Counted from the first letter of the stretch, positions 1 through 7,085 are shown. The stretch: DNA of 10,630 nucleotides from an uncultured Senegalimassilia sp. (GCF_934632265.1 NZ_CAKTYH010000069.1:1-10630), one strand, 5' to 3'. Made by a program: numbers and translations. The notes: generated by a model from the letters alone, not told the origin.

Positions 1-134
1 GACGTAGCCCTATGTGTCCGATTTTCGGACGGTTAGTGCTACGTCCCCGAAGTGTCCGGCTGGCTACGGGAGCATCTTGAAGTGGCTGCTTTGGGGAATC
101 CGGACACATAGTGCTACGTCCCCGAAGTGTCTGG
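1..134. repeat. REP-like intergenic repeat cluster, three copies
   Basis: A 34-nt unit occurs at 26-59 and again at 101-134 with 30 of 34 positions identical; the inner 23 nt (34-56 and 109-131, containing GTGCTACGTCCCCGAAGTGT) are identical. A third, inverted and incomplete copy runs off the left edge: the reverse complement of 1-20 matches 101-120 at 19 of 20 positions. The units end in short complementary sequences (CGGAC.../...GTGTCCGG), so each can fold into a hairpin, and GTCCGA-TTT-TCGGAC (16-30) forms a separate tight hairpin. Copy number, dyad symmetry and intergenic position are typical of REP-type elements. Whether the cluster also affects ferritin expression cannot be told from the sequence. 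Confidence 0.7.
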
Positions 135-157
135 GGTAGTATGAACGTGTAAGGGAA

Positions 158-177
158 GCCCGGCCGATCGGTCGGGC
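158..177. promoter_or_regulatory. 20-bp palindrome in the ferritin 5' region
   Basis: The sequence GCCCGGCCGATCGGTCGGGC is a palindrome with a single G/T imperfection and a perfect CCGATCGG core. It ends 22 nt before the ferritin ATG and 10 nt before its Shine-Dalgarno sequence. It could be an operator for a dimeric regulator or a stem in the mRNA leader. It does not resemble the Fur or DtxR/IdeR box consensus that I know. A weak -10-like TAGTAT lies upstream at 137-142, without a convincing -35. Confidence 0.4.
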
Positions 178-199
178 GCGTGTCCTGAAGGAGGATGCC

Positions 200-715
200 A
201 TGGATGCAAAGGTGTACGAGCTGATTAACGACCAGATTCGCAAGGAGCTGTACTCGGCGTACCTGTACCTGTCGTTCGCCGACTACTATCAGGAGGAGGG
301 CCTGGAGGGTTTCGCCCATTGGTACGAGATCCAGACGCAGGAGGAGCGCGACCATGCGCTCATCTTCCGCAAGTACCTGCATGAGAACGGTTGCAAGGTG
401 AAGCTGCAGGCCATCGACCAGCCCGACAAGACCTTCAGCAACCATCTGGAGCCGCTCGAGGCCGCGCTGGAGCATGAGAAGTACATCACCAGCACCATCA
501 ACGACATCTATACCGCCGCGCTCGAGGCGAAGGACTACCGCACTATGAAGTTCCTGGATTGGTTCATCGAGGAGCAGCAGGAGGAAGAGGACAACGCCGA
601 GAAGCAGGTGTCGCGCATGAGGCTGTTCGGCAGCGACGCCAAGGCGCTCTACGACCTGGACCAGGAGAACGCGGCCCGCGTGTACGCCGTTCCCAGCCCG
701 CTGGCGAACGCGTAA
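200..715 (+). CDS. ftnA: Non-heme ferritin
   Basis: This is a 171-residue bacterial ferritin subunit of the FtnA type. It oxidises Fe(II) at a di-iron centre and stores Fe(III) mineral inside a 24-subunit cytoplasmic shell. The ferroxidase residues, aligned to E. coli FtnA from memory, are all visible: E16, E49 and H52 (in EERDH), E93, and Q126 and E129 (in EEQQEEE). The length is close to the usual 160-175 residues and the protein is a four-helix bundle without heme-ligand features of bacterioferritin. The start is fixed by a strong AAGGAGG at 188-194, five nt before the ATG. The gene stands alone between a repeat cluster and its own terminator (790-827). In an anaerobe such a protein both buffers iron and removes O2 or peroxide that would drive Fenton chemistry. 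The family call is firm; the paralogue name (ftnA versus ftn) is less so. Confidence 0.93.
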   Translation: MDAKVYELINDQIRKELYSAYLYLSFADYYQEEGLEGFAHWYEIQTQEERDHALIFRKYLHENGCKVKLQAIDQPDKTFSNHLEPLEAALEHEKYITSTINDIYTAALEAKDYRTMKFLDWFIEEQQEEEDNAEKQVSRMRLFGSDAKALYDLDQENAARVYAVPSPLANA

Positions 716-789
716 CCTCGCGGCGAAGGCGGTACAGCCGGGTTTGCGGGCGGTTTGTTCGGCTTCACCAAACGCAAAAGCATGCTGAT

Positions 790-827
790 AAGGCGCCCCG
801 ATGCGAATCGGGGCGCCTTGTTGTTTT
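790..827 (+). terminator. Intrinsic terminator of ferritin gene
   Basis: A perfect 13-bp stem (790-802 with 807-819, arm AAGGCGCCCCGAT) closes a GCGA tetraloop and runs into the T-rich tail TTGTTGTTTT. It lies 75 nt past the ferritin stop codon. The intervening stretch holds only a weaker nested hairpin (743-778) and no ORF that I would accept. Confidence 0.9.
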
Positions 828-869
828 CCCGCATCATCAACGGCGGCTATCGATTGAGCGCTCTTTTGG

Positions 870-930
870 GTGGTTTATGCATAAATAGTGGAGCATTATG
901 CATTTCTATAAAAACTCACAAATAGTGGCA
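870..930. promoter_or_regulatory. AT-rich segment with repeated motifs (possible regulator sites)
   Basis: This stretch is strikingly AT-rich compared with the rest of the window. It contains the perfect palindrome TTATGCATAA (875-884), a related TTATGCAT (896-903), and the direct repeat AAATAGTGG at 883-891 and 920-928 (37 bp apart). It lies immediately upstream of, and overlapping, the -35 region of the promoter at 915-944. The arrangement is what one would expect for activator or repressor binding, but no known regulator motif is recognised. Confidence 0.4.
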
Positions 931-944
931 TCTGTGGCTATAAT
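915..944 (+). promoter_or_regulatory. Sigma70-type promoter of the orphan unit
   Basis: The -10 hexamer TATAAT (939-944) is a perfect consensus match, and CTCACA (915-920) matches the -35 consensus at four of six positions with an 18-bp spacer. The predicted start of transcription is near 950-952. The nearest coding start is more than 360 bp downstream, with a terminator in between, so the promoter apparently serves a non-coding RNA or a regulated leader. Confidence 0.55.
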
Positions 945-950
945 GCGAGT

Positions 951-1206
951 TCAGAGGCCGAAAATGATTGTTTCATCTGCGTAAACGGCGTTTTGCCCAG
1001 GTTGCGGAAAATGAGCCAGCATGCAAGAATACTACCTGTCCGACAGAAGACAAATTGCAAAACTCAAAACGACTATCTTCGCCAAATCGACTGTCTCGGG
1101 TTTGCAGGTTCCGTCGCCAAGCGGAACGCGGGTTGCCAAGACCCCGCACATTGCCTGTCGGGATTCCTTTCGAAAGCCGGGTCCTTCCTACCCGGCTTTA
1201 TTTTTT
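951..1206 (+). ncRNA. Candidate structured non-coding RNA or attenuated leader
   Basis: About 255 nt lie between a near-consensus promoter (-10 at 939-944) and a strong intrinsic terminator (1173-1206), with no ORF carrying a good ribosome-binding site. Local stems can be drawn: CTGT/ACAG at 1036-1046, GTTCCG/CGGAAC at 1108-1127 and GCGGG/CCCGC at 1128-1147; a 7-bp long-range pairing is possible between 1040-1046 and 1155-1161. I do not recognise tmRNA, RNase P, SRP or a known riboswitch core. No alternative pairing partner for the 5' terminator arm is obvious, which favours a stand-alone RNA over a classic attenuator. The unit may equally be a leader that controls the ADH downstream. Confidence 0.45.
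1173..1206 (+). terminator. Intrinsic terminator upstream of the ADH gene
   Basis: A perfect 10-bp stem (AAAGCCGGGT, 1173-1182, with 1190-1199) and a 7-nt loop are followed by TTTATTTTTT (1197-1206), a textbook Rho-independent terminator. It sits 112 nt upstream of the ADH start codon and no gene ends before it, so it must end the transcript starting near 951. The reading frame of the ADH happens to stay open through it, but it is not coding. Confidence 0.88.
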
Positions 1207-1243
1207 CCCTTGTGCACCTGCAAGAAACGGGAGCAGTACGCGT

Positions 1244-1249
1244 TATACT
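1244..1249 (+). promoter_or_regulatory. Possible -10 element for the ADH gene
   Basis: TATACT matches the -10 consensus at five of six positions and lies between the terminator at 1173-1206 and the ADH start, about 70 nt before the ATG. No good -35 hexamer or extended -10 is visible, so the promoter would be weak or activator-dependent. If it is real, the ADH is transcribed independently of the upstream RNA unit. Confidence 0.3.
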
Positions 1250-1302
1250 GAGCGCATCGTGCTGCTTGCGGGCGAGGGTGGGCGGCGCGGCGTCCCGAAA
1301 CC

Positions 1303-1310
1303 AAGGAAGG
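1303..1310 (+). promoter_or_regulatory. Ribosome-binding site that fixes the ADH start
   Basis: AAGGAAGG lies 8 nt before the ATG at 1319. The frame is open back to 968, but the upstream part crosses an intrinsic terminator, has no such site and encodes a sequence unlike the family. The 1319 start gives a protein of the family's normal length. Confidence 0.8.
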
Positions 1311-1318
1311 CGGTTCCC

Positions 1319-2503
<1,185 letters not shown>

Positions 2504-2507
2504 AAGG

Positions 2508-2544
2508 AATCGCCCGTCTGTCGATGCACGGCAGGCGGGCGATT
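2508..2544. terminator. Bidirectional-type hairpin after the ADH gene
   Basis: A 13-bp stem with one G-U pair (AATCGCCCGTCTG at 2508-2520 with 2532-2544, 11-nt loop) begins 5 nt past the ADH stop codon. The plus-strand side lacks a T tract, whereas reading on the minus strand the stem is followed by CCTTTTAC. It may therefore end lrgAB transcription at least as well as that of the ADH. Confidence 0.6.
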
Positions 2545-2554
2545 GCGAATAGGG

Positions 2555-2652
2555 AAGGGCCCTGCGGCTCCCGTTCGCTTCTCAAACCGTATGGCGTGGC
2601 CGGAAGGCCGGCGCTGCAGGTGGAGGCGGATTCGGGAAGCCGCAGGGCCCTT
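2555..2652. repeat. Long inverted repeat between convergent genes
   Basis: A perfect 15-bp inverted repeat (AAGGGCCCTGCGGCT, 2555-2569, with 2638-2652) encloses 68 nt. The stem can extend inwards by four pairs around a bulge, and a nested GGCC-GGAA-GGCC hairpin (2598-2609) sits in the loop. On the plus strand it is followed by a T-rich run (TTTGCGGTTTT), so it may be the actual ADH terminator. Its size and nested form would also fit a small mobile or REP-like element. No other copy is present in this window. Confidence 0.55.
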
Positions 2653-2707
2653 TGCGGTTTTCAGAGGGCGTTTGCGGGGGCTGGGCGGAATCGAAGCCGC
2701 GCAGCGC

Positions 2708-3397
2708 CTACATGAAGCAGCCGGCGATGATCACGATGGCGGTGGTGAGCAGGCCCGATACGGCGATGCTCACGCCGGACATGGCGCCTTCCAGCTCGCC
2801 CATCTCAAGCGCTTTCGTGGTGCCCACCGCGTGGCTGCACGTGCCGATGGCCACGCCCTTGGCGATGCGGTTGTTCACGCGGAAGATCTTCGACATGAGC
2901 GGTGCGAAGATGGCGCCGAGGATGCCGGTGATGATGACGGCCGCCACGGTGATGGACGTGATGCCGCCCAGCTGCTCCGACACGGCGATGGCGATCGGGG
3001 TGGTCACGGACTTGGGGATGAACGAGGTGGCCATCTCGTCGCCCAGGCCGAGCAGCTCGCAGAGCGTATAGGCGCTGATCATCGACACGACCGAGCCGAC
3101 CAGGCAGCCGCAGAAGATGGGGATGAAGTGCTGCTTGAGGATCTGCCGCTGGCGGTAGACCGAATACGCCAGGGCGACCGTTGCCGGACCCAGCAGAAAC
3201 GAGATGAGCTGCACGCTGGACTCGTAGGAATCCAGCGGGATGTGGAAGATGCACAACAGGGCGATGATGAACGCCACCGTCACCAGCAGCGGGTTGAGCA
3301 GCGGGGAGCGCACCTTCTTGTACAGTGCCACGGCCAGCTTGAACACGATGAAGGATACGACGGTGCCTGCGGCCAGGGTTGCGATAAGGTTCAGCAT
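2708..3397 (-). CDS. lrgB: LrgB/CidB family membrane protein
   Basis: The 229-residue protein belongs to the LrgB family, the partner of the holin-like LrgA/CidA proteins. Family signatures are SPLLNP (31-36), PKSVTTPIA (128-136) and GTCSHAVGTTKA (185-196), and hydrophobic segments fill almost the whole length, consistent with a polytopic inner-membrane protein. In Staphylococcus and Bacillus, LrgAB homologues modulate murein hydrolase activity and autolysis, and some relatives export pyruvate or glycolate-type small acids; which applies here is unknown. The start is supported by AAGGAGG (3406-3412 on the minus strand, 8 nt upstream), which lies in the last codons of lrgA. The ATG lies 3 nt downstream of the lrgA stop codon, so the two genes form an operon. 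Transcription ends in the hairpin region at 2508-2652. Confidence 0.92.
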   Translation of the reverse strand: MLNLIATLAAGTVVSFIVFKLAVALYKKVRSPLLNPLLVTVAFIIALLCIFHIPLDSYESSVQLISFLLGPATVALAYSVYRQRQILKQHFIPIFCGCLVGSVVSMISAYTLCELLGLGDEMATSFIPKSVTTPIAIAVSEQLGGITSITVAAVIITGILGAIFAPLMSKIFRVNNRIAKGVAIGTCSHAVGTTKALEMGELEGAMSGVSIAVSGLLTTAIVIIAGCFM

Positions 3398-3400
3398 AGG

Positions 3401-4087
3401 TTAGGCCTCCTTGCCGGCGACGGGGGAGATGATGCCGGTTCCCGGCGTATGCGGATGGTGCTTGCCGGAGCCCTCGGCGTGCGTGCTGTTGGAGTCGGCG
3501 CCGCCGGCCTGGGCCTTTGCCGCGTTCTCCGCCTCGACGGCGGGTGCGAGCGCGGTGTCCTTGCCCATCTTCGCCATGATCCAGGATACGAACAGTACCG
3601 TGTAGGACGTGGCCAAGAACACGATGACGGTGGTGGCGATGCAGACGAACGCGAACTTCGCCGCCGCCGCTTCCAGCATGGAGAAGCAGCCCATGATGGC
3701 CACGCCGGCGGGGATGAAGAACACGGACATGTTGTCGATGAGGTAGTCGCACGCCTCGCTGATGTACTTCGTCTTCAGGATGTGCGTGCCCAGCAGCACG
3801 AGCAGCAGCACCATACCCAAGATGTTGCCGGGAAGCGTGATCGGCAACACGGATGCCAGTGCGCAACCGGCGGCGTATACGCCCATGATCAGGCATAACT
3901 GCGCCAACAGCAGCAGGCCGTGCCTGACGGAGCGCTGCAGGCGCTGTTTGGGGGTGTCGGCACCTTTGAACATCTCGTCGTGCGTTTCCTTCAGGTCGCC
4001 TTTGACGGAGACGACGAATTCCTTGAAGTGCGCCCAGATTTTGCGCGCACAACACTTGACGCTTGCGGCGTCGTTATTCGATTTCAT
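3401..4087 (-). CDS. lrgA: CidA/LrgA family holin-like protein with long termini
   Basis: The 228-residue product has a CidA/LrgA core at about residues 55-175 with four predicted membrane helices, including the signatures LPGNILGMVLL (85-95) and FFIPAGVAIMG (123-133). Family members are holin-like proteins that act with LrgB in controlling autolysis or small-metabolite export. Typical members have 115-150 residues; this one has about 54 extra charged residues at the N terminus and a roughly 50-residue hydrophilic, alanine- and glycine-rich C-terminal tail containing the histidine-rich GKHHPHTPG (208-216). The ATG has only a distant AAGGGG (4102-4107) as ribosome-binding site, and no in-frame alternative upstream is better. 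A later start would remove the N-terminal extension, but MF at residues 39-40 lacks a clear site. It is the first gene of lrgAB. Confidence 0.85.
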   Translation of the reverse strand: MKSNNDAASVKCCARKIWAHFKEFVVSVKGDLKETHDEMFKGADTPKQRLQRSVRHGLLLLAQLCLIMGVYAAGCALASVLPITLPGNILGMVLLLVLLGTHILKTKYISEACDYLIDNMSVFFIPAGVAIMGCFSMLEAAAAKFAFVCIATTVIVFLATSYTVLFVSWIMAKMGKDTALAPAVEAENAAKAQAGGADSNSTHAEGSGKHHPHTPGTGIISPVAGKEA

Positions 4088-4161
4088 GATGTGTGGAACA
4101 ACCCCTTGCCTGGATTTGGGAATAAATACCGTTTTTCTCGGATTTCATACTAGGCCGCTTA

Positions 4162-4186
4162 CCCGGCATTTCGGAAATTTGCCGGG
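4162..4186. promoter_or_regulatory. Inverted repeat upstream of lrgA
   Basis: CCCGGCA (4162-4168) and TGCCGGG (4180-4186) are perfect complements around the 11-nt AT-rich spacer TTTCGGAAATT. The element lies about 75 bp before the lrgA start, with no T tract on either side, so an operator is more likely than a terminator. No convincing -10/-35 pair was found between it and lrgA. Confidence 0.35.
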
Positions 4187-4245
4187 GAATCCACGCGACC
4201 GGCATAAGCCGTGCAACGGAACCTCACAAACCTAGGCATGCGAAA

Positions 4246-4275
4246 GGGGCGATGGGAATCGTTTCCCATCGCCCC
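4246..4275 (-). terminator. Terminator of the cyd operon
   Basis: A perfect 13-bp stem (GGGGCGATGGGAA, 4246-4258, with 4263-4275) closes a TCGT loop. Read on the minus strand it is followed by a short TTT before GCAT; on the plus strand there is no T run. It is the first strong hairpin downstream of cydAB and the small ORF apart from the short stem at 4402-4419, and the lrgAB promoter region must lie beyond it. Confidence 0.7.
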
Positions 4276-4401
4276 CTGCAAGAAGTTGGCGGATTGGTTG
4301 TCGGGCTCTCAGCTGGCTGATCGGCGTCGCGCTCTCGGCTGTCGGGTCGGACGCCGCGCGTATGGCCGGCGGCTTGGCCGTCGATCGCTTGCTAGACCCC
4401 G

Positions 4402-4419
4402 GCTGCCGAAGCCGGCAGC
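4402..4419 (-). other. Short hairpin just after the small cyd-linked ORF
   Basis: GCTGCCG (4402-4408) pairs with CGGCAGC (4413-4419) around a 4-nt loop, starting 1 nt beyond the stop codon of the 57-residue ORF. It lacks a T tail and may protect the 3' end of the message or assist termination. The stretch 4276-4401 shows nothing else that I can support. Confidence 0.45.
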
Positions 4420-4420
4420 G

Positions 4421-4594
4421 TTAGCGTTCCCGGGCCTTCCATCCCAGCGCGGCCGCGGCTATCACGAGTGCTGCCACCGTTGCTACCAGGCCGATGGTGG
4501 GCGCCTTGTACCCGACCAGCATGACCGCCGTGCCGAACAGCGCCATGACCAGGCACAGCACGCTCAGCCATCTCATGTAACCCCGCGTGTTCAT
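4421..4594 (-). CDS. Small two-helix membrane protein at the end of the cyd operon
   Basis: The 57-residue ORF begins MNTRGYMRWL and ends GWKARER, with two hydrophobic segments at about residues 9-29 and 33-51 separated by the short YKAP turn. Basic residues at both ends predict both termini in the cytoplasm. Its ATG directly abuts the cydB stop (TAGATG), implying translational coupling; the only Shine-Dalgarno-like sequence is AAGGAT at 4607-4612, 12 nt upstream. Size and position recall CydX/YbgT, CydH/CydY or YbgE, the small subunits or companions of cytochrome bd, but CydX has one helix and I see no sequence similarity. A role in assembling or stabilising the oxidase is inferred from position only. 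Codon use matches the neighbours, with G or C in most third positions, which supports real coding. Confidence 0.7.
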   Translation of the reverse strand: MNTRGYMRWLSVLCLVMALFGTAVMLVGYKAPTIGLVATVAALVIAAAALGWKARER

Positions 4595-5620
4595 CTAGTA
4601 GGTCACATCCTTATCGTCCAGGCGCCCGCGGAAGATGCGGTACGCGATCACGTGGTAGGCCAGCACCAGCGGCACGCCCACGCAGGCGATGCCGGTCATC
4701 CACGCCAGAGACGTGTCGGAGGATGCCGCGCTCATCAGCGTGATGGATGCGCCCACGCTGCCGGGGGCTGCAACCACCAGGTTGGGGAACAGCGTGACCG
4801 CGGTAAGCGCTACCAGGCACACGGCCGCCGCCGACTGCAGAAGGAACGCGACCAGGTCGTTACCCTTGCGGCCCAGCGCGATCGACGCGACGACGCATGC
4901 AAGGAACACCAGGGCGATAACCACGCCGGCTGCGAACATGCCCGGCGCGAACACGGGCTTCACCACCGCGAACACCAGGACGGTCGCAACGGCGAACAGC
5001 GCCAGGGCCGCGATCTGGCAGGGCACGCGCAGCTTCGCGGCGCGCTTATGCACGGCGGAGCCGGCGGGAGCCTTCAACGCCACCCATGCGGCGCCGGCCG
5101 AAAGGCACATGGCCAGGCCGAGCAGGCCGGCGACCAGGGTGAACGGCGACAGCAGGCCCAGCAGCGGCACGCCCGAGTAATCGCCGTTGGCGGCCATGGG
5201 GATGCCGGCGATCACGTTGCCCAGCGCCACGCCCGGCAGCAGCGCCGGCAGGAACGAGCCGACGGTGAAGCAGACGTCCCAGGCGCGCGCCCATTGCGGG
5301 TCGTGGGCACGGAACTCAAGCGACACTGCGCGGACGATCAGGCCGAACAGTACCAGCATGACGGCTAGGTAGAAGCCCGAGAACGTGGTGGCGTACGCCG
5401 CGGGGAACGCCGCGAACAGCGCGCCGCCGGCGGTGAGCAGCCACACCTCGTTGCCGTCCCATACCGGGCCGATGCTGCGGCGCACGAGCGCCCGCTCGCG
5501 CTCGTCTTTCGCCAGCGCGCGGTACAGGACGCCCACGCCCAGGTCGAACCCGTCGAGCACGAAGTACCCGGCGATCAGCACGAAGATCAGAAAGAACCAA
5601 AGGACTGCAAGCGCGCTCAT
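4595..5620 (-). CDS. cydB: Cytochrome bd quinol oxidase subunit II
   Basis: The 341-residue CydB is the heme-free membrane subunit that pairs with CydA in cytochrome bd, which oxidises quinol and reduces O2 to water without pumping protons. Family signatures include DGFDLGVG (23-30), GPVWDGNEVWLLTAGG (51-66), SLEFR (100-104) and FPNL (278-281), and about eight or nine hydrophobic helices are visible. The length is slightly below E. coli CydB (379). The start lies 2 nt after the cydA stop, with AAGGAAGGGG in the last cydA codons as ribosome-binding site, so the two are translated from one message. The 57-residue membrane ORF follows without a gap. No cydDC transporter, needed for assembly in E. 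coli, is present in the window. Confidence 0.95.
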   Translation of the reverse strand: MSALAVLWFFLIFVLIAGYFVLDGFDLGVGVLYRALAKDERERALVRRSIGPVWDGNEVWLLTAGGALFAAFPAAYATTFSGFYLAVMLVLFGLIVRAVSLEFRAHDPQWARAWDVCFTVGSFLPALLPGVALGNVIAGIPMAANGDYSGVPLLGLLSPFTLVAGLLGLAMCLSAGAAWVALKAPAGSAVHKRAAKLRVPCQIAALALFAVATVLVFAVVKPVFAPGMFAAGVVIALVFLACVVASIALGRKGNDLVAFLLQSAAAVCLVALTAVTLFPNLVVAAPGSVGASITLMSAASSDTSLAWMTGIACVGVPLVLAYHVIAYRIFRGRLDDKDVTY

Positions 5621-5622
5621 GG

Positions 5623-7059
5623 CTATTCCCCTTCCTTGACGGCGGTGGTTGCATCGTCGGCGGAGCCGGCCGCGGAGGCGGCGGAATCACCGACGGGCCC
5701 GCGCTTGATGAAGCCCGAGATCACGCGCGCCCATCCGACGAACAGGAACACGTACACGGCTGCGAACAGGGCCAAGGTCGTCAGCAGCTCAGGTGCGGAA
5801 ACCGACTGCGAGATGGCGTTGTTCGTCAACAGGCTCACGCCGTCGGGACCGGACGTGGAAGGATAGACGACCCACGGTTGGCGACCCACCTCAGCGGTGA
5901 TCCAGCCCACCTGGATGGCGATGAACGGGAACAAGGGGCTTACCAGCAGCAGCTTCTGCAGCCAGCGCATGGAGCGGATGCGGCCGCCGCGCAGGCTGAA
6001 CACCACAGCAAGGATGGCCGTGATCATGATCAGGCCGTACATGGCAACCATAAGGTGGTACGACTGGAACACCAGGTTCACGGGCATGTCGGCCACGTCC
6101 ATGTCGCCGTACTTCTCGGTCTGCGCCAGGGAGTTCAGGCCTTGGTACTGCGTATCCCACGTGCCCGTTGCCAGGAAGCTCGTGCCGCCGGGAATAGAGA
6201 ACGGGGTGATGACCTGCTGGTTCTCCTCGTCGACCCAGCCGAAGGCGTACAGCGGCGGGACCTCGTCGTCGTACATGCCCTCCATCATGGCAAGCTTGGT
6301 GGGCTGCTCCTGCGACACCTCGACGGCGGAGGAGTGCGCGGTGACGATCAGGGCGCACGAGGCCACGATGCCCACGACGGCGCCCACGCGGATGGTCTTC
6401 ATGGCGAAGTCGGCGTGCTTGCCGCGCAGCAGGTACCATGCGCCCACGGCCAAGGAGGCGAACGCGCCCAGGATCAGCAGCGCCACCACCACGTGGGTGT
6501 AGCGCGGCAGCGTGGACGGGTTGAACGCCGCAGCCAGGAAGTCGGTGATGACGGCCTTCGAGCCGTCGGCGGCCAGCTCGGCGCCGGCGGGCGTCTGCAT
6601 CCACGAGTTCGCGATGAGGATCCACAGCGCGCTTAAGCACGAGCCGGCCCACACCAGCCACGCGGACACGGTGTAGAACAGGCTGGACACCTTGTTGCGC
6701 CCGAACAGCAGCACGCCCAGGAACACCGATTCCAGGAAGAACGCGAACAGGGCCTCGGCGGCAAGCGGCGCGCCGAAGATGTCGCCCACGAAGCGCGAGT
6801 AGTCGGCCCAGTTCGTGCCGAACGAGAACTCCATGGTGATGCCCGTGGCCACGCCGATGGCGAAGGTGGCGGTGAAGATGCGCACCCAGAAGCGCATGGC
6901 GTTGCCGTCGGCCTCGCTGCGGCTTCGGTGGTACTTGGTGGCGAAGATGGCCAAGATCAGGCCCAGGCCGATGGATAACGGGACGAAGATGAAATGGTAC
7001 GCCACGGTCAGCGCGAACTGGATCCGCGAGAGCAGCGCAACGTCGGATAGCATATCCAT
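5623..7059 (-). CDS. cydA: Cytochrome bd quinol oxidase subunit I
   Basis: The 478-residue CydA carries the heme groups and the quinol site. By comparison with E. coli CydA the key residues are present: H22 (b595 ligand, in QFALTVAYHF), H189 and M337 (b558 ligands), E102 and E110 in the LAAEALFAFFLES segment of the proton/oxygen site, K255 and E260 in the Q-loop, and the hallmark GRQPW (392-396). The Q-loop lacks the long insertion of the E. coli enzyme, so this is the short-Q-loop type. The C-terminal tail is rich in alanine, serine and acidic residues. A strong AGGAGGGGG (7065-7073 on the minus strand) precedes the ATG. The gene leads an operon with cydB and a small ORF; in an anaerobic actinobacterium it would scavenge O2 and support respiration with trace oxygen. 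Confidence 0.96.
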   Translation of the reverse strand: MDMLSDVALLSRIQFALTVAYHFIFVPLSIGLGLILAIFATKYHRSRSEADGNAMRFWVRIFTATFAIGVATGITMEFSFGTNWADYSRFVGDIFGAPLAAEALFAFFLESVFLGVLLFGRNKVSSLFYTVSAWLVWAGSCLSALWILIANSWMQTPAGAELAADGSKAVITDFLAAAFNPSTLPRYTHVVVALLILGAFASLAVGAWYLLRGKHADFAMKTIRVGAVVGIVASCALIVTAHSSAVEVSQEQPTKLAMMEGMYDDEVPPLYAFGWVDEENQQVITPFSIPGGTSFLATGTWDTQYQGLNSLAQTEKYGDMDVADMPVNLVFQSYHLMVAMYGLIMITAILAVVFSLRGGRIRSMRWLQKLLLVSPLFPFIAIQVGWITAEVGRQPWVVYPSTSGPDGVSLLTNNAISQSVSAPELLTTLALFAAVYVFLFVGWARVISGFIKRGPVGDSAASAAGSADDATTAVKEGE

Positions 7060-7085
7060 GAGAACCCCCTCCTATGTTCATATGC

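Noticed and set aside
1..134. CRISPR array
   Set aside because: Only two direct copies are present, their spacing and dyad-ended structure do not fit repeat-spacer units, one copy is inverted, and no cas gene is present.
951..1206. 6S RNA, tmRNA, RNase P or SRP RNA
   Set aside because: The length, termini and hallmark sequences (for example GGAAG-type SRP loop, tmRNA T-loop, or long closing stem of 6S) could not be found; left as an unassigned candidate RNA.
968..1318. N-terminal extension of the ADH reading frame back to 968
   Set aside because: It crosses a strong intrinsic terminator (1173-1206), has no ribosome-binding site at 968 and does not resemble the family; AAGGAAGG and the usual protein length both support 1319.
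2543..3898. 451-codon plus-strand open frame
   Set aside because: It is antisense to lrgB and lrgA, its product is a low-complexity run of His, Gly, Asp and Arg, and it is explained by the GC-rich third codon positions of the real genes.
4211..5368. 385-codon plus-strand open frame opposite cydB
   Set aside because: It is antisense to a clear cydB, crosses the cyd terminator, and has a low-complexity His/Arg/Gly composition.
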